Shown here one piece after another: positions 1 through 6,469 of a stretch of DNA of 6,469 nt; the stretch's first letter is position 1, and every line of letters starts with the position of its first letter. The stretch spans positions 1 to 6,469 of the forward strand of contig WFYK01000137.1 of the NCBI GenBank assembly GCA_015490105.1, written 5' to 3'. This DNA is from Aquificaceae bacterium. Its GTDB lineage: Bacteria; Aquificota; Aquificia; Aquificales; Aquificaceae. The notes beneath the pieces were generated by a model. That model searched no databases. It saw only the letters and a list, made by a program, of their open reading frames with translations, and had not been told where the DNA came from. The position numbers were made by a program, and so were the translations under genes.

Positions 1-1170
1 CCTCTTGACCGCGTGGGCGGACTCAGGTGCAGGGACTATACCTTCGGTTCTTGCGAAGGTAAGTGCAGCTTCAAAAACCTCCTTCTGACCGTAAGCGACC
101 GCCTTTATGTAGCCGAGGTCGTATAGCTTGCAAACTATCGGAGCGTCTCCGTGGTATCTGAGGCCTCCCGCGTGTATGGGAGGAGGAACGAAGTCGTGTC
201 CGAGGGTATACATCTTTATCAAAGGTGTTAAACCTACCGTGTCCCCGTAATCGTATCTGTATTCCCCTTGGGTCAAGGTAGGACAAGCTTTTGGCTCAAC
301 CGCGACAACTTCAAGATCGGGCTTTTTACCGGTGAGTTTATCCACGAGGAAGGGAATGGATAGTCCCGCGAAGTTGCTCCCGCCTCCCACAGCTCCTATC
401 ACTACGTCCGGATAAAATCCTGCCATCTCCAGCTGTTTTTTAGCTTCGAGCCCTATCACCGTTTGATGAAGAAGAACGTGGTTTAAAACACTTCCGAGGG
501 AATACTTGGTGTCTTCCCTTGAAGCAGCTTCTTCTATGGCTTCGCTTATGGCTATACCCAAGCTTCCAGGATGGTTGGGATCTTGATCGTAGAATTTCCT
601 TCCCGCTTGAGTGTTGGGACTCGGAGAAGGTATAACTTCGCCTCCCCAGGTTTCCATAAGTATCCTTCTGTAAGGCTTTTGATTGTAGCTTACCCTTACC
701 ATATAGACCCTACATTCGAGACCGAAAAACCGCGTGGCAAAGCTCAAAGCACTGCCCCACTGACCAGCTCCCGTTTCTGTTGTGAGGCGCTTTACCCCCG
801 ATATTTTGTTGTAGTAAGCTTGGGCTACCGCGGTGTTGGGCTTGTGAGAACCGGGAGGGGACACGCTCTCGTTTTTGAAAAATATCTTGGCGGGAGTCCC
901 CAAAAACTCTTCCAGATTTTTTGCCCTGTGCAAAGGTGTAGGACGCCAGAGGGAGTAGACCTCTAAGACTTCTTCGGGTATATCGATCCATTCCTTATCG
1001 CTTACTTCTTGTTCTATAAGAGGTTCAGGGAAGATAACTGAGAGTTTGTCCGGTGTTATCGGTTCCTTAGTTTGTGGATCGAGGGGAGGATCCAAAGGTT
1101 CTGGCATGAAAGGCAATATGTTCAGCCACTTTTTGGGTATTTCCCCCTCTTGAAGTATGAACTTTCTCAT
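1..1170 (-). CDS. trpB2: Tryptophan synthase beta chain, TrpB2 type (partial, C-terminus beyond left edge)
   Basis: This is a PLP-dependent cytoplasmic enzyme that joins indole and serine to make tryptophan. The frame reads without interruption for 390 codons from the ATG at 1170 and runs off the window. Visible motifs are WRPTPL (about residues 85-90), the PLP lysine K110 in GSHKPN, the catalytic Glu E132 in TETGAGQWG, the phosphate-binding loop GAVGGGSN (259-266) and EGIVPAPESAHA (376-387). The long N-terminal extension before WRPTPL and Trp instead of His in GAGQWG are marks of the TrpB2 branch, as opposed to the TrpB1 that pairs with TrpA. Family members are about 420-440 residues long, so some 30-50 residues are missing. 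The start is supported by a near-perfect Shine-Dalgarno sequence 4 bases upstream. No other trp gene is in the window, and the gene is divergent from the DAB operon. The family call is secure. Whether it acts in tryptophan synthesis, indole salvage or a side reaction such as serine deamination cannot be read from sequence. Confidence 0.95.
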   Translation of the reverse strand, partial: MRKFILQEGEIPKKWLNILPFMPEPLDPPLDPQTKEPITPDKLSVIFPEPLIEQEVSDKEWIDIPEEVLEVYSLWRPTPLHRAKNLEEFLGTPAKIFFKNESVSPPGSHKPNTAVAQAYYNKISGVKRLTTETGAGQWGSALSFATRFFGLECRVYMVRVSYNQKPYRRILMETWGGEVIPSPSPNTQAGRKFYDQDPNHPGSLGIAISEAIEEAASREDTKYSLGSVLNHVLLHQTVIGLEAKKQLEMAGFYPDVVIGAVGGGSNFAGLSIPFLVDKLTGKKPDLEVVAVEPKACPTLTQGEYRYDYGDTVGLTPLIKMYTLGHDFVPPPIHAGGLRYHGDAPIVCKLYDLGYIKAVAYGQKEVFEAALTFARTEGIVPAPESAHAVKR

Positions 1171-1174
1171 ATTT

Positions 1175-1183
1175 CACCCCCTT
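1175..1183 (-). promoter_or_regulatory. Strong ribosome binding site of trpB2
   Basis: On the minus strand this reads AAGGGGGTG, followed by AAAT and the ATG at 1170. With the following A it matches the consensus AAGGAGGTGA at nine of ten positions, at normal spacing. It fixes the trpB2 start. It also lies under the proposed -35 element of the opposite dab promoter. Confidence 0.85.
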
Positions 1184-1193
1184 TAACTTAAGG

Positions 1194-1199
1194 ATTATA
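1194..1199 (-). promoter_or_regulatory. Putative -10 element for trpB2
   Basis: The minus strand reads exactly TATAAT here. Transcription would start near 1187 and give a leader of about 17 bases that still contains the whole Shine-Dalgarno sequence. No good -35 box is seen. The best fit is TCGCCC (1216-1221, minus strand) at 16-base spacing, with three of six matches, so the call rests on the -10 and on gene layout. Confidence 0.5.
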
Positions 1200-1213
1200 G
1201 TGTTCTACCATAT

Positions 1214-2875
1214 ATGGGCGACATGGAAGCGTTCCTAACTTTGGGCTTTCCGCTGATGTCCGCTCTCCTTCTTTTGTCTCTAAGGCCTCAGAGTGAGAAA
1301 ACGATCGCTCGCGTGAGTGTGTCTTTTTCACTCCTCACCGCCTTGTCTTCTTCACTTGTTCTGATAAGCTACCTACGAAAAGGCTATCATGAGCATCCCC
1401 TACCTTGGTTCGAATCTTTGACCCTCAGGGTGGACCCTCTAAGTTCCGTTATGGCGGTGGCGGTCAGCGTAATAAGTTTCCTCGTTCACGCTTACTCGGT
1501 TCGCTACATGCAAGACGACAGTGGCTACAGAAGGTTCTTTGTCCTCCTCGATCTTATAACCTTCAGCATACTCCTCACTGTTCTTTCTGGGAACCTAATA
1601 CTTTTGGTCTTAGGTTGGCATCTGATAGGTGTTTTCCTGTTTTTCCTACTCTTTCACAATCTCTCAAGTGATCAAGCGGGAAGATACGCGGTCTGGACCT
1701 TCCTCGTTCACAGGATCGGAGACCTGTTCTTGATAGTTGCGGTCGGTCTCCTCGCATACACCTACAAAACCTTTCACCTTCAGACCATATTGGAGGAAGT
1801 CTCGAAAGGGAGCTCTCCCCTCGTTGAAACCGTAGGTATTCTTCTGGTTCTTAGTGCCTTTGCCAAATCCGCCCAAGTTCCCTTTCACATATGGCTACCT
1901 TACACAATGGCAGGGCCAACTCCCGTATCCGCCCTTATGCACGCGGGTATAGTCAACGCGGGAGGGTTTCTAATAAACAGGTTCGCCCCCCTTTACTCCC
2001 AGGCGGAATACGGGCTCCACTTAGCTTTTTGGGTAGGTCTTCTAACCGCTATATTGGGATCCGCTCTTATGCTCATGCAAACGGATATAAAGAAGGCTCT
2101 CGGATACTCGACGGTAGGACAAATGGGTTACATGATAATGGAGTGCGGTGTGGGAGCTTTCGCTCTTGCCATATACCACCTCATAGCCCACGGTATATTC
2201 AAGGCTACCCTCTTCATGGGTTCCGGGAACGTTATACATCATGCCCGAAAAGATCCCAACATACCCGAGGACGAGGTTTACAGCTTTCTTGTGAAAAAAG
2301 AGATGCCTCCATCCCGCGTTCCGTGGATAGTGTTTGCTCTGATAACCGTCAGCGTTCCTCTTGCGATAGTGGTGTTCGCTCATCTTATCGCGGGCGTGGA
2401 AGTTTTCAAGTATCAGGGTGCCCTCATACTGCTCTTCTTCGGGTGGGTGACCGGTGCTCAGACGATCTTCAGCATCTACAAGATGGCTTCAAGAAACGTC
2501 CTTAAGCTTCTTCTGTTTGTCCTCGTTTCCTTTTCCGTGGTCGTTATGGGATATGTGGTAATAGGTCACTCCTTTGAGGCTTTTCTATATCCGGACAAAG
2601 CCTTAGTGGAGAAGATCTATCAAAAGGCCGGAATAGATCCTCTTATCTTTGAAGCCATGGTGATCTTAATAACGCTCCTTGTAGTCGTTGGTTGGTTCTT
2701 CGTCTATTACGCGAGCTCAAACAGGGATTTTGTAGCCCGTAAGTTCAAAAGTCTTTACCTCTCCCTTTACACTCACCTCTCAAGGGAGCTGTATGTAACG
2801 GACTTTTACTCCTTTATAGCGAAGAAAACGGTAAGCCTTTCTAAGGAGATCAACAGACTCACGAGGTGGCTCTGA
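1214..2875 (+). CDS. dabB: DabB: NuoL/MrpA-like membrane subunit of the DAB bicarbonate uptake system
   Basis: This 553-residue polytopic inner-membrane protein belongs to the proton-conducting transporter (NuoL/MrpA/NdhF) superfamily. In the DAB system DabB is thought to couple cation flow to CO2 hydration by DabA. The antiporter core is clear: K218 in FAKSAQVPFHIWLPYTMAGP (216-235), PTPVSALMHAG (235-245, H243), TDIKKALGYSTVGQMGYM (290-307), and H322, H326 and K330 in YHLIAHGIFKA. The glutamate of the NuoL GWEGVG motif is His here (H136 in GWHLIG). The C-terminus (about 505-553) is a charged, partly amphipathic segment containing LYTHLSRELYVTDFY, as in the DabB group. Annotation pipelines may call it NADH dehydrogenase subunit L, but no complex I gene is nearby and dabA lies downstream. 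ATG 1214 is the first start in the open frame. ATG 1223 (residue 4) is an alternative, and neither has a good Shine-Dalgarno sequence, which suggests a nearly leaderless mRNA. Confidence 0.9.
   Translation: MGDMEAFLTLGFPLMSALLLLSLRPQSEKTIARVSVSFSLLTALSSSLVLISYLRKGYHEHPLPWFESLTLRVDPLSSVMAVAVSVISFLVHAYSVRYMQDDSGYRRFFVLLDLITFSILLTVLSGNLILLVLGWHLIGVFLFFLLFHNLSSDQAGRYAVWTFLVHRIGDLFLIVAVGLLAYTYKTFHLQTILEEVSKGSSPLVETVGILLVLSAFAKSAQVPFHIWLPYTMAGPTPVSALMHAGIVNAGGFLINRFAPLYSQAEYGLHLAFWVGLLTAILGSALMLMQTDIKKALGYSTVGQMGYMIMECGVGAFALAIYHLIAHGIFKATLFMGSGNVIHHARKDPNIPEDEVYSFLVKKEMPPSRVPWIVFALITVSVPLAIVVFAHLIAGVEVFKYQGALILLFFGWVTGAQTIFSIYKMASRNVLKLLLFVLVSFSVVVMGYVVIGHSFEAFLYPDKALVEKIYQKAGIDPLIFEAMVILITLLVVVGWFFVYYASSNRDFVARKFKSLYLSLYTHLSRELYVTDFYSFIAKKTVSLSKEINRLTRWL
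2863..2869 (+). promoter_or_regulatory. Ribosome binding site inside the dabB end, for the middle gene
   Basis: GAGGTGG lies within the last codons of dabB, 5 bases before the ATG at 2875. It decides the start of the middle gene. The in-frame GTG at 2866 lies inside this site and has only a distant AAGGAG (2843-2848), so it is a poor start. The dabB stop and the ATG share one base (TGATG), which points to translational coupling. Confidence 0.75.
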
Positions 2876-3612
2876 TGGGAGTTTTGGAAATCGTCACTTT
2901 GCTTTTGGTCCCTCTTTTCCCTTTAACGGTAATTTACAGCCTTATCTTTAAGAAATCTTTCCTGCTTTTTCCCTTCGCGGTAGTCCTGAGCGGTTTTGTT
3001 TTCGGCTTAATTCCTGAGATGGGGGAAAACAGGTGGCTTTCTCCTTTGGCTCTAATTAGCGCTATTCTCTATGCCATAAAAGGGTTGTCCGCAAGGAGTC
3101 TGAAAGAGTGGTTCATTTTCCAATACTTTTCCTTTCTCGGCATCCTTTGGATTCTCTCCTTCTTGGGTGTTTCTGACCCTGCTTTGGGACTTATTTTTAC
3201 CGCACCTTTTTTAAGTGCTTACTTTTTAGTTAAGGTTCTCGAGGGTCGTTACGCTACTACCAGCTTCAGGATCCTAAAGGGTTTAGGAAAGGACGCTTCT
3301 ACTTCTCTTAGCTTGTCCACAGTCATCGTAGCCCTTTCGGGTGTCGCCCCTTTTCCCTTATTTCTCGCGGTTCTCCTTATAGGTTTAAAGCCCTTGGAGG
3401 GTGCTGTTGCTATCGGGTTGGTGTGGTTTTTGTGGGGTTGGAGCGGAACGCGTCTTCTCGTGAACGTAATTTCGGGTGAGCCTCTGCCTACGATTAAGGT
3501 ATCGAGCTTAAAGATCAAAGAAATGATCGCTATATTCTTACCTTTGATCGTAGCCTCACTGTTGAGCCTTTACCTGAAGCTTGCGGTCGGTTCCTTTGAC
3601 ACGATCATGTAG
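2875..3612 (+). CDS. Polytopic membrane protein between dabB and dabA, resembling a NuoM/NuoN C-terminal half; possible third DAB subunit
   Basis: This 245-residue, very hydrophobic protein is one I do not recognise as a named family. About eight membrane segments can be read, near residues 3-24, 28-46, 54-70, 79-98, 103-123, 144-168, 175-197 and 215-237. The second half follows the order of NuoM/NuoN helices. SLKEWFIFQYFSFLGILW (75-92) sits where those proteins have the DLKK...SHMGF helix. FLVKVLEGRY (117-126) matches the helix ending FL..GVLYDR. LSGVAPFPLFLAVLLIG (154-170) matches the LA..GLP...GF..EFLI helix. A tail containing LKIKEMIAI (212-220) also fits. The His and Glu of the proton path are missing at these places, so it looks like a non-pumping scaffold half. 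The gene overlaps dabB by one base and its stop overlaps the dabA ribosome binding site, so it is surely co-translated with the DAB genes. The coding call is firm. Homology to NuoM/N is by eye, and a role as a DAB subunit is inference from position. Confidence 0.85.
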   Translation: MGVLEIVTLLLVPLFPLTVIYSLIFKKSFLLFPFAVVLSGFVFGLIPEMGENRWLSPLALISAILYAIKGLSARSLKEWFIFQYFSFLGILWILSFLGVSDPALGLIFTAPFLSAYFLVKVLEGRYATTSFRILKGLGKDASTSLSLSTVIVALSGVAPFPLFLAVLLIGLKPLEGAVAIGLVWFLWGWSGTRLLVNVISGEPLPTIKVSSLKIKEMIAIFLPLIVASLLSLYLKLAVGSFDTIM

Positions 3613-3617
3613 GAGGG
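3611..3617 (+). promoter_or_regulatory. Ribosome binding site of dabA overlapping the preceding stop codon
   Basis: AGGAGGG begins inside the TAG stop (3610-3612) of the middle gene and ends 6 bases before the ATG at 3624. It is a strong Shine-Dalgarno sequence that sets the dabA start and couples its translation to the gene before it. It is stronger than anything upstream of dabB, so DabA may be made in excess of DabB. Confidence 0.85.
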
Positions 3618-3623
3618 CCTGAA

Positions 3624-6469
3624 ATGGTTACTACTCAAGGGAGAAAGCTCTTCATAAGATCCCTCATAGAGACATCCTCGGAGGTGATCCCCTACTTCTG
3701 GCCCATGCGCAACTTCATTCACCACAATCCTCTCTACGGTCTCGAACACATACCTTTCAAAGAAGCCTGCAAGAAGGCAAAGACCATATTTCACGCACGA
3801 ACTTACCTTCCGAGAGAAACCTACATCAGATTTTTGAAAGAAGGAAAGATAAAAGAAGATATATTGAAGGAAAAGATCGGGGAGTTTCTCAAGGAAAGAA
3901 ATGCGGAAGATCTCATCGATGTTGTCTTTACACTCGCGACCACACCAGATCTGTATCCTAAACATAACCTCATTCTCCAAGAGTGCTGTCCTGAAGGGGA
4001 GAAGATAGGAAACTCCTTAAAAGATCTCTTCAAGCGTTCCGCAAAAGAGATAGCTGATGAACTCTGGGAAAAGATAGGGAAGGAAAAGACCCTCTCGGAA
4101 GCGGTTGATTTGCTAAACGACACGGATCTGACCTCCAAGATAAACGATCTCGTTGCCCGCTTTTGCATGGAGTTTTTAGACGAGGGTCAGGCGGTTTGGG
4201 GTATGCCCGAAAGGGAGAAAGGCTTCTTCAAAGCGTGGAGGGAAGTAGCTATAAGGAGCAGGAGACTTCGTCTTGCGGGATGTGAAGGTCTATCCAAAGC
4301 TCTCAAGGAGGCTGAAGATCCTGAAAGCGTAATTGAGTTCGTTCTCACCAAGCTCGAAATTCCCGAAGATCTGTGGGAGGACTATATACTTTCTGAGCTT
4401 TCTAAAACCCACGGTTGGTCTGGGTTTGTAAGGTGGCGTTCCCACGCAAAGGAGTATTACTGGCACAAGAAACATCCCGCGGATCTGGTAGATCTGATCG
4501 CTATCCGTTTGCTTCTTGAATTGTTTATGTTAAAGAACGAAAATCCTCCGATGGGCTACACCTACACTCAGCTGAGAGAATTTTTCCTAAAGGATCCCTT
4601 TTTCGTAGTAGTAAAGCACGATCTCCGATACGGAACCGTTCCTCTGAATATGGTGGATAAGGTTGAGGAAGCCTTAGAATTCGGCGGGATCGATAAACTC
4701 AAGGAGGAATACCTCGATCAGAGGGCACTTCAAGAAGCCAAGGCTTGGGGTGTGTTTTTAGCAAGGTTGTGGGAAGAGAGTGGAAGGGACAAAGAAGATC
4801 TTCAAGAAGAGGATTTAAAGCGTGTCGTCAGCCTTATTTCGGAATTCTTAGAGGAAGAAGGCTACATATGGCTTTCCGCTCACGAAGAAACCGTGAGAGG
4901 ATCCCTCGAAGGATCTATCCTTGAAGCTCTGAAGGAAGAGGACAAAAACAGAGAAAGGCCCTTCGCACAAGCCCTCTTTTGTATAGACGTAAGATCGGAG
5001 CGCTTCAGAAGGAACCTTGAAAGCTTGGGCGGATACGAAACCTTCGGTATAGCGGGATTCTTCGGTGTTCCCATAAGCTTTATAGAGCTCGGAAAAGGGC
5101 ACGAAACCTACCTTTGCCCTGTCCTTATAAAACCCAAAAATGTTGTCGTTGAAATGAGTAAAGAACCTCTAAGCGGTGAAGAGGAGAGGCTGGTCCACGT
5201 TTTGGAAGAGGTTCTCCACGATCTTAAGAATAACGTTCTTACCCCTTACATAACCGTTGAAGCGGTAGGTCTGGTTTTCGGGTTTGATATGGTGGGGAAG
5301 ACCCTCTTTCCCCTCCAATACGGGTCCGTGAGGGAAAAGGTTATCGAGCACAGCTATGGATCAAAGCTCCTGATAGACAAGCTATCTAAAGAGGAGGTTC
5401 TCTCCTTAGTTTCCCTTCTTCAGAGGGAAATAATAAGGGTGGCCCTTAGGGAAGAGCTCGGTGTAAAGAGGGTGGATGAGGAAGTTTTAGAAGATCTCAG
5501 ACTGTGTGCCCTCGACGAGAAGGATCCAAATTCGGTAAAGATAGAAGGCCTCCCTCAAGAGAAGATCAAAGAGTTTATAAATACCCTCAAAAGCACCTAC
5601 AAGATAGACAGGGGTTATACCCGTATACAGATAGAAAAACTCTCAAAGATCGGCTTTACCCTGGAAGAACAGGTATTTTTCGTAGAGAGGGCTCTGAGAT
5701 CCATTGGGCTTACAAAGAACTTTGGAAAATTCGTTCTCGTTATAGGACACGGTAGCAAGTCCGACAACAACCCTTACGAATCCGCTCTTGACTGCGGTGC
5801 TTGCGGAGGTGATCACGGAGCGGTAAACGCGAGGGTCTTCGCCCTCATGGCAAATAAAGAAGAGGTCCGTGCCCGCTTGAGGGAGCTGGGTATAGACATT
5901 CCAAAAGACACGCACTTTCTTGCCTGCGAGCACAACACCACAAACGATAGGATAGAGTTCTTCGACGAGGATCTGATCCCCCCAACGCACCTTCCCTTAC
6001 TTGAAAAGCTCAAAGCGGACCTTGAAGAGGCGGGCAAGAGGACAGCCCTCGAAAGGTGCAGGGAACTTCCCACTTCAAACTGCACGGATGAGGAGGAAGC
6101 CTTCAAGGAGGTTATGAAAAACTCCATGGACTGGACACAAGTAAGACCGGAGTGGGGTCTTTCAGGAAACTACGCCTTCATTGTTGGTAGACGCAAGCTT
6201 ACGGAAAGATTGAACCTAAAAGGTAGGGTTTTCCTTCACTCTTACAACTGGAAGGAAGATCCAAAAGGCATACTTTTGGAGGTTATACTCTCAGGCCCCC
6301 TCGTCGTAGGGGAGTGGATAAACATGGAGCATTACTTCTCAACGGTGGACAACGAGTCCTTCGGTAGCGGTAGCAAGGTCTATCACAACGTGGTGGGAAG
6401 GTTCGGCGTCATAACCGGAAACGTAAGCGATCTGAGAACCGGTCTCCCCGCTCAAACGGTGCTCGAAAG
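3624..6469 (+). CDS. dabA: DabA: carbonic-anhydrase-like subunit of the DAB system (DUF2309/UPF0753), partial at right edge
   Basis: DabA is the cytoplasmic, membrane-associated subunit with a beta-carbonic-anhydrase-like zinc site. It is proposed to hydrate CO2 to bicarbonate in one direction when coupled to DabB. The visible 948 codons hold the conserved N-terminal FWPM and NPLYGLE (25-28, 35-41) and the site FCIDVRSE (452-459), with zinc ligand C453 and the Asp-Arg dyad D455/R457. GHGSKSDNNP (708-717) gives H709, and CGACGG (724-729) gives C724. HNTTND (770-775) and the C-terminal YFSTVDN, GSGSK and DLRTGLP (904-942) follow. The 2-residue C-to-D step and 15-residue H-to-C step equal those of the characterised Halothiobacillus protein (C351/D353, H524/C539). 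The protein is longer than that one, by about 100 residues before the first cysteine and about 83 between the two halves of the site. No transmembrane segment or signal peptide is seen. The frame is intact, with perhaps 50-100 residues lost past the edge. Confidence 0.95.
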   Translation, partial: MVTTQGRKLFIRSLIETSSEVIPYFWPMRNFIHHNPLYGLEHIPFKEACKKAKTIFHARTYLPRETYIRFLKEGKIKEDILKEKIGEFLKERNAEDLIDVVFTLATTPDLYPKHNLILQECCPEGEKIGNSLKDLFKRSAKEIADELWEKIGKEKTLSEAVDLLNDTDLTSKINDLVARFCMEFLDEGQAVWGMPEREKGFFKAWREVAIRSRRLRLAGCEGLSKALKEAEDPESVIEFVLTKLEIPEDLWEDYILSELSKTHGWSGFVRWRSHAKEYYWHKKHPADLVDLIAIRLLLELFMLKNENPPMGYTYTQLREFFLKDPFFVVVKHDLRYGTVPLNMVDKVEEALEFGGIDKLKEEYLDQRALQEAKAWGVFLARLWEESGRDKEDLQEEDLKRVVSLISEFLEEEGYIWLSAHEETVRGSLEGSILEALKEEDKNRERPFAQALFCIDVRSERFRRNLESLGGYETFGIAGFFGVPISFIELGKGHETYLCPVLIKPKNVVVEMSKEPLSGEEERLVHVLEEVLHDLKNNVLTPYITVEAVGLVFGFDMVGKTLFPLQYGSVREKVIEHSYGSKLLIDKLSKEEVLSLVSLLQREIIRVALREELGVKRVDEEVLEDLRLCALDEKDPNSVKIEGLPQEKIKEFINTLKSTYKIDRGYTRIQIEKLSKIGFTLEEQVFFVERALRSIGLTKNFGKFVLVIGHGSKSDNNPYESALDCGACGGDHGAVNARVFALMANKEEVRARLRELGIDIPKDTHFLACEHNTTNDRIEFFDEDLIPPTHLPLLEKLKADLEEAGKRTALERCRELPTSNCTDEEEAFKEVMKNSMDWTQVRPEWGLSGNYAFIVGRRKLTERLNLKGRVFLHSYNWKEDPKGILLEVILSGPLVVGEWINMEHYFSTVDNESFGSGSKVYHNVVGRFGVITGNVSDLRTGLPAQTVLE

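Larger units (their letters stand above)
1173..1201 (+). promoter_or_regulatory. Putative sigma-70-type promoter of the dab operon
   Basis: TTCACC (1173-1178, four of six matches to TTGACA) and TATAGT (1196-1201, five of six matches to TATAAT) are separated by exactly 17 bases. Transcription would start near 1208, only about 6 bases before the first dabB ATG. That agrees with the absence of a convincing Shine-Dalgarno sequence there. The -10 overlaps the opposite TATAAT of trpB2 by four bases. The only space available for a dab promoter is the 43 bases between the genes plus coding ends. The site is predicted from sequence alone. Confidence 0.5.

Noticed and set aside
571..966. Plus-strand open frame of 131 codons, antisense to trpB2
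   Set aside because: It lies wholly inside the trpB2 coding frame, which has all family motifs. Its product is low-complexity in character with no recognisable domain.
1180..1193. Imperfect inverted repeat CCTT-TAACTT-AAGG upstream of dabB
   Set aside because: The arms are only four bases long, too short to call an operator or a terminator.
1891..2505. Plus-strand open frame of 204 codons inside dabB
   Set aside because: It is rich in Arg, Ser and Gly, typical of a shifted frame, while the dabB frame shows clear antiporter motifs through the same bases.
2866..2868. GTG as start of the middle gene, giving 248 residues
   Set aside because: It sits inside the GAGGTGG ribosome binding site for ATG 2875, and its own nearest AAGGAG is about 17 bases away.
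1214..2875. Complex I NuoL as the identity of the first plus-strand gene
   Set aside because: It is in an operon with dabA, has no nuo neighbours, is shorter than usual NuoL and lacks the helix-5 Glu. DabB fits better.
3570..4168. Two minus-strand open frames opposite the start of dabA
   Set aside because: They overlap each other and the conserved N-terminal part of dabA, and show no domain or ribosome binding site.
4848..5990. Several minus-strand open frames of 60-115 codons opposite dabA
   Set aside because: They are shadows of the zinc-site region of dabA and carry no features of their own.
1..6469. tRNA, rRNA, CRISPR array, insertion sequence or intrinsic terminator
   Set aside because: No repeat-spacer pattern, transposase, terminal repeats, cloverleaf or GC hairpin with a T run was found, and nearly every base is coding.

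Overview
The window holds two complete membrane-protein genes, two partial genes at its edges, and one 43-base divergent promoter region. Protein style suggests a thermophilic, autotrophic bacterium, most likely of the Aquificota (Aquificaceae-like). Signs are heavy use of ATA for Ile and AGA/AGG for Arg, many Lys/Glu-rich helices, tight gene packing and a TrpB2-type protein. This assignment is by style and is not proven.

Left part, minus strand (1-1170): most of a TrpB2-type tryptophan synthase beta chain, starting at 1170 and cut by the left edge after 390 codons. It has the PLP lysine, the catalytic Glu, the TrpB2-style GAGQWG motif and the GGGSN phosphate-binding loop.

Right part, plus strand (1214-6469): a tightly packed operon for a DAB-type inorganic carbon (bicarbonate) accumulation system. 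Its order is dabB (NuoL/MrpA-like membrane subunit), a 245-residue polytopic membrane protein I do not recognise as a named family, and dabA (DUF2309/UPF0753, beta-carbonic-anhydrase-like subunit, open at the right edge after 948 codons). The zinc-site residues of DabA are all visible (C453, D455, R457, H709, C724).

The main point of interest is the middle gene. DAB is usually described as a two-component DabA-DabB complex. Here a third membrane protein is placed between the two, with a 1-base overlap upstream and a ribosome binding site overlapping its own stop codon downstream. By eye it resembles the C-terminal half of a NuoM/NuoN-type antiporter subunit in which the proton-path residues are gone. 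It may be a third DAB subunit.

In an organism fixing CO2 by the reductive TCA cycle, such a complex could supply bicarbonate to biotin-dependent or PEP carboxylases. That link is inference. No RNA genes, mobile elements, CRISPR arrays or terminators were seen, and no stretch over 300 bases lacks a gene.
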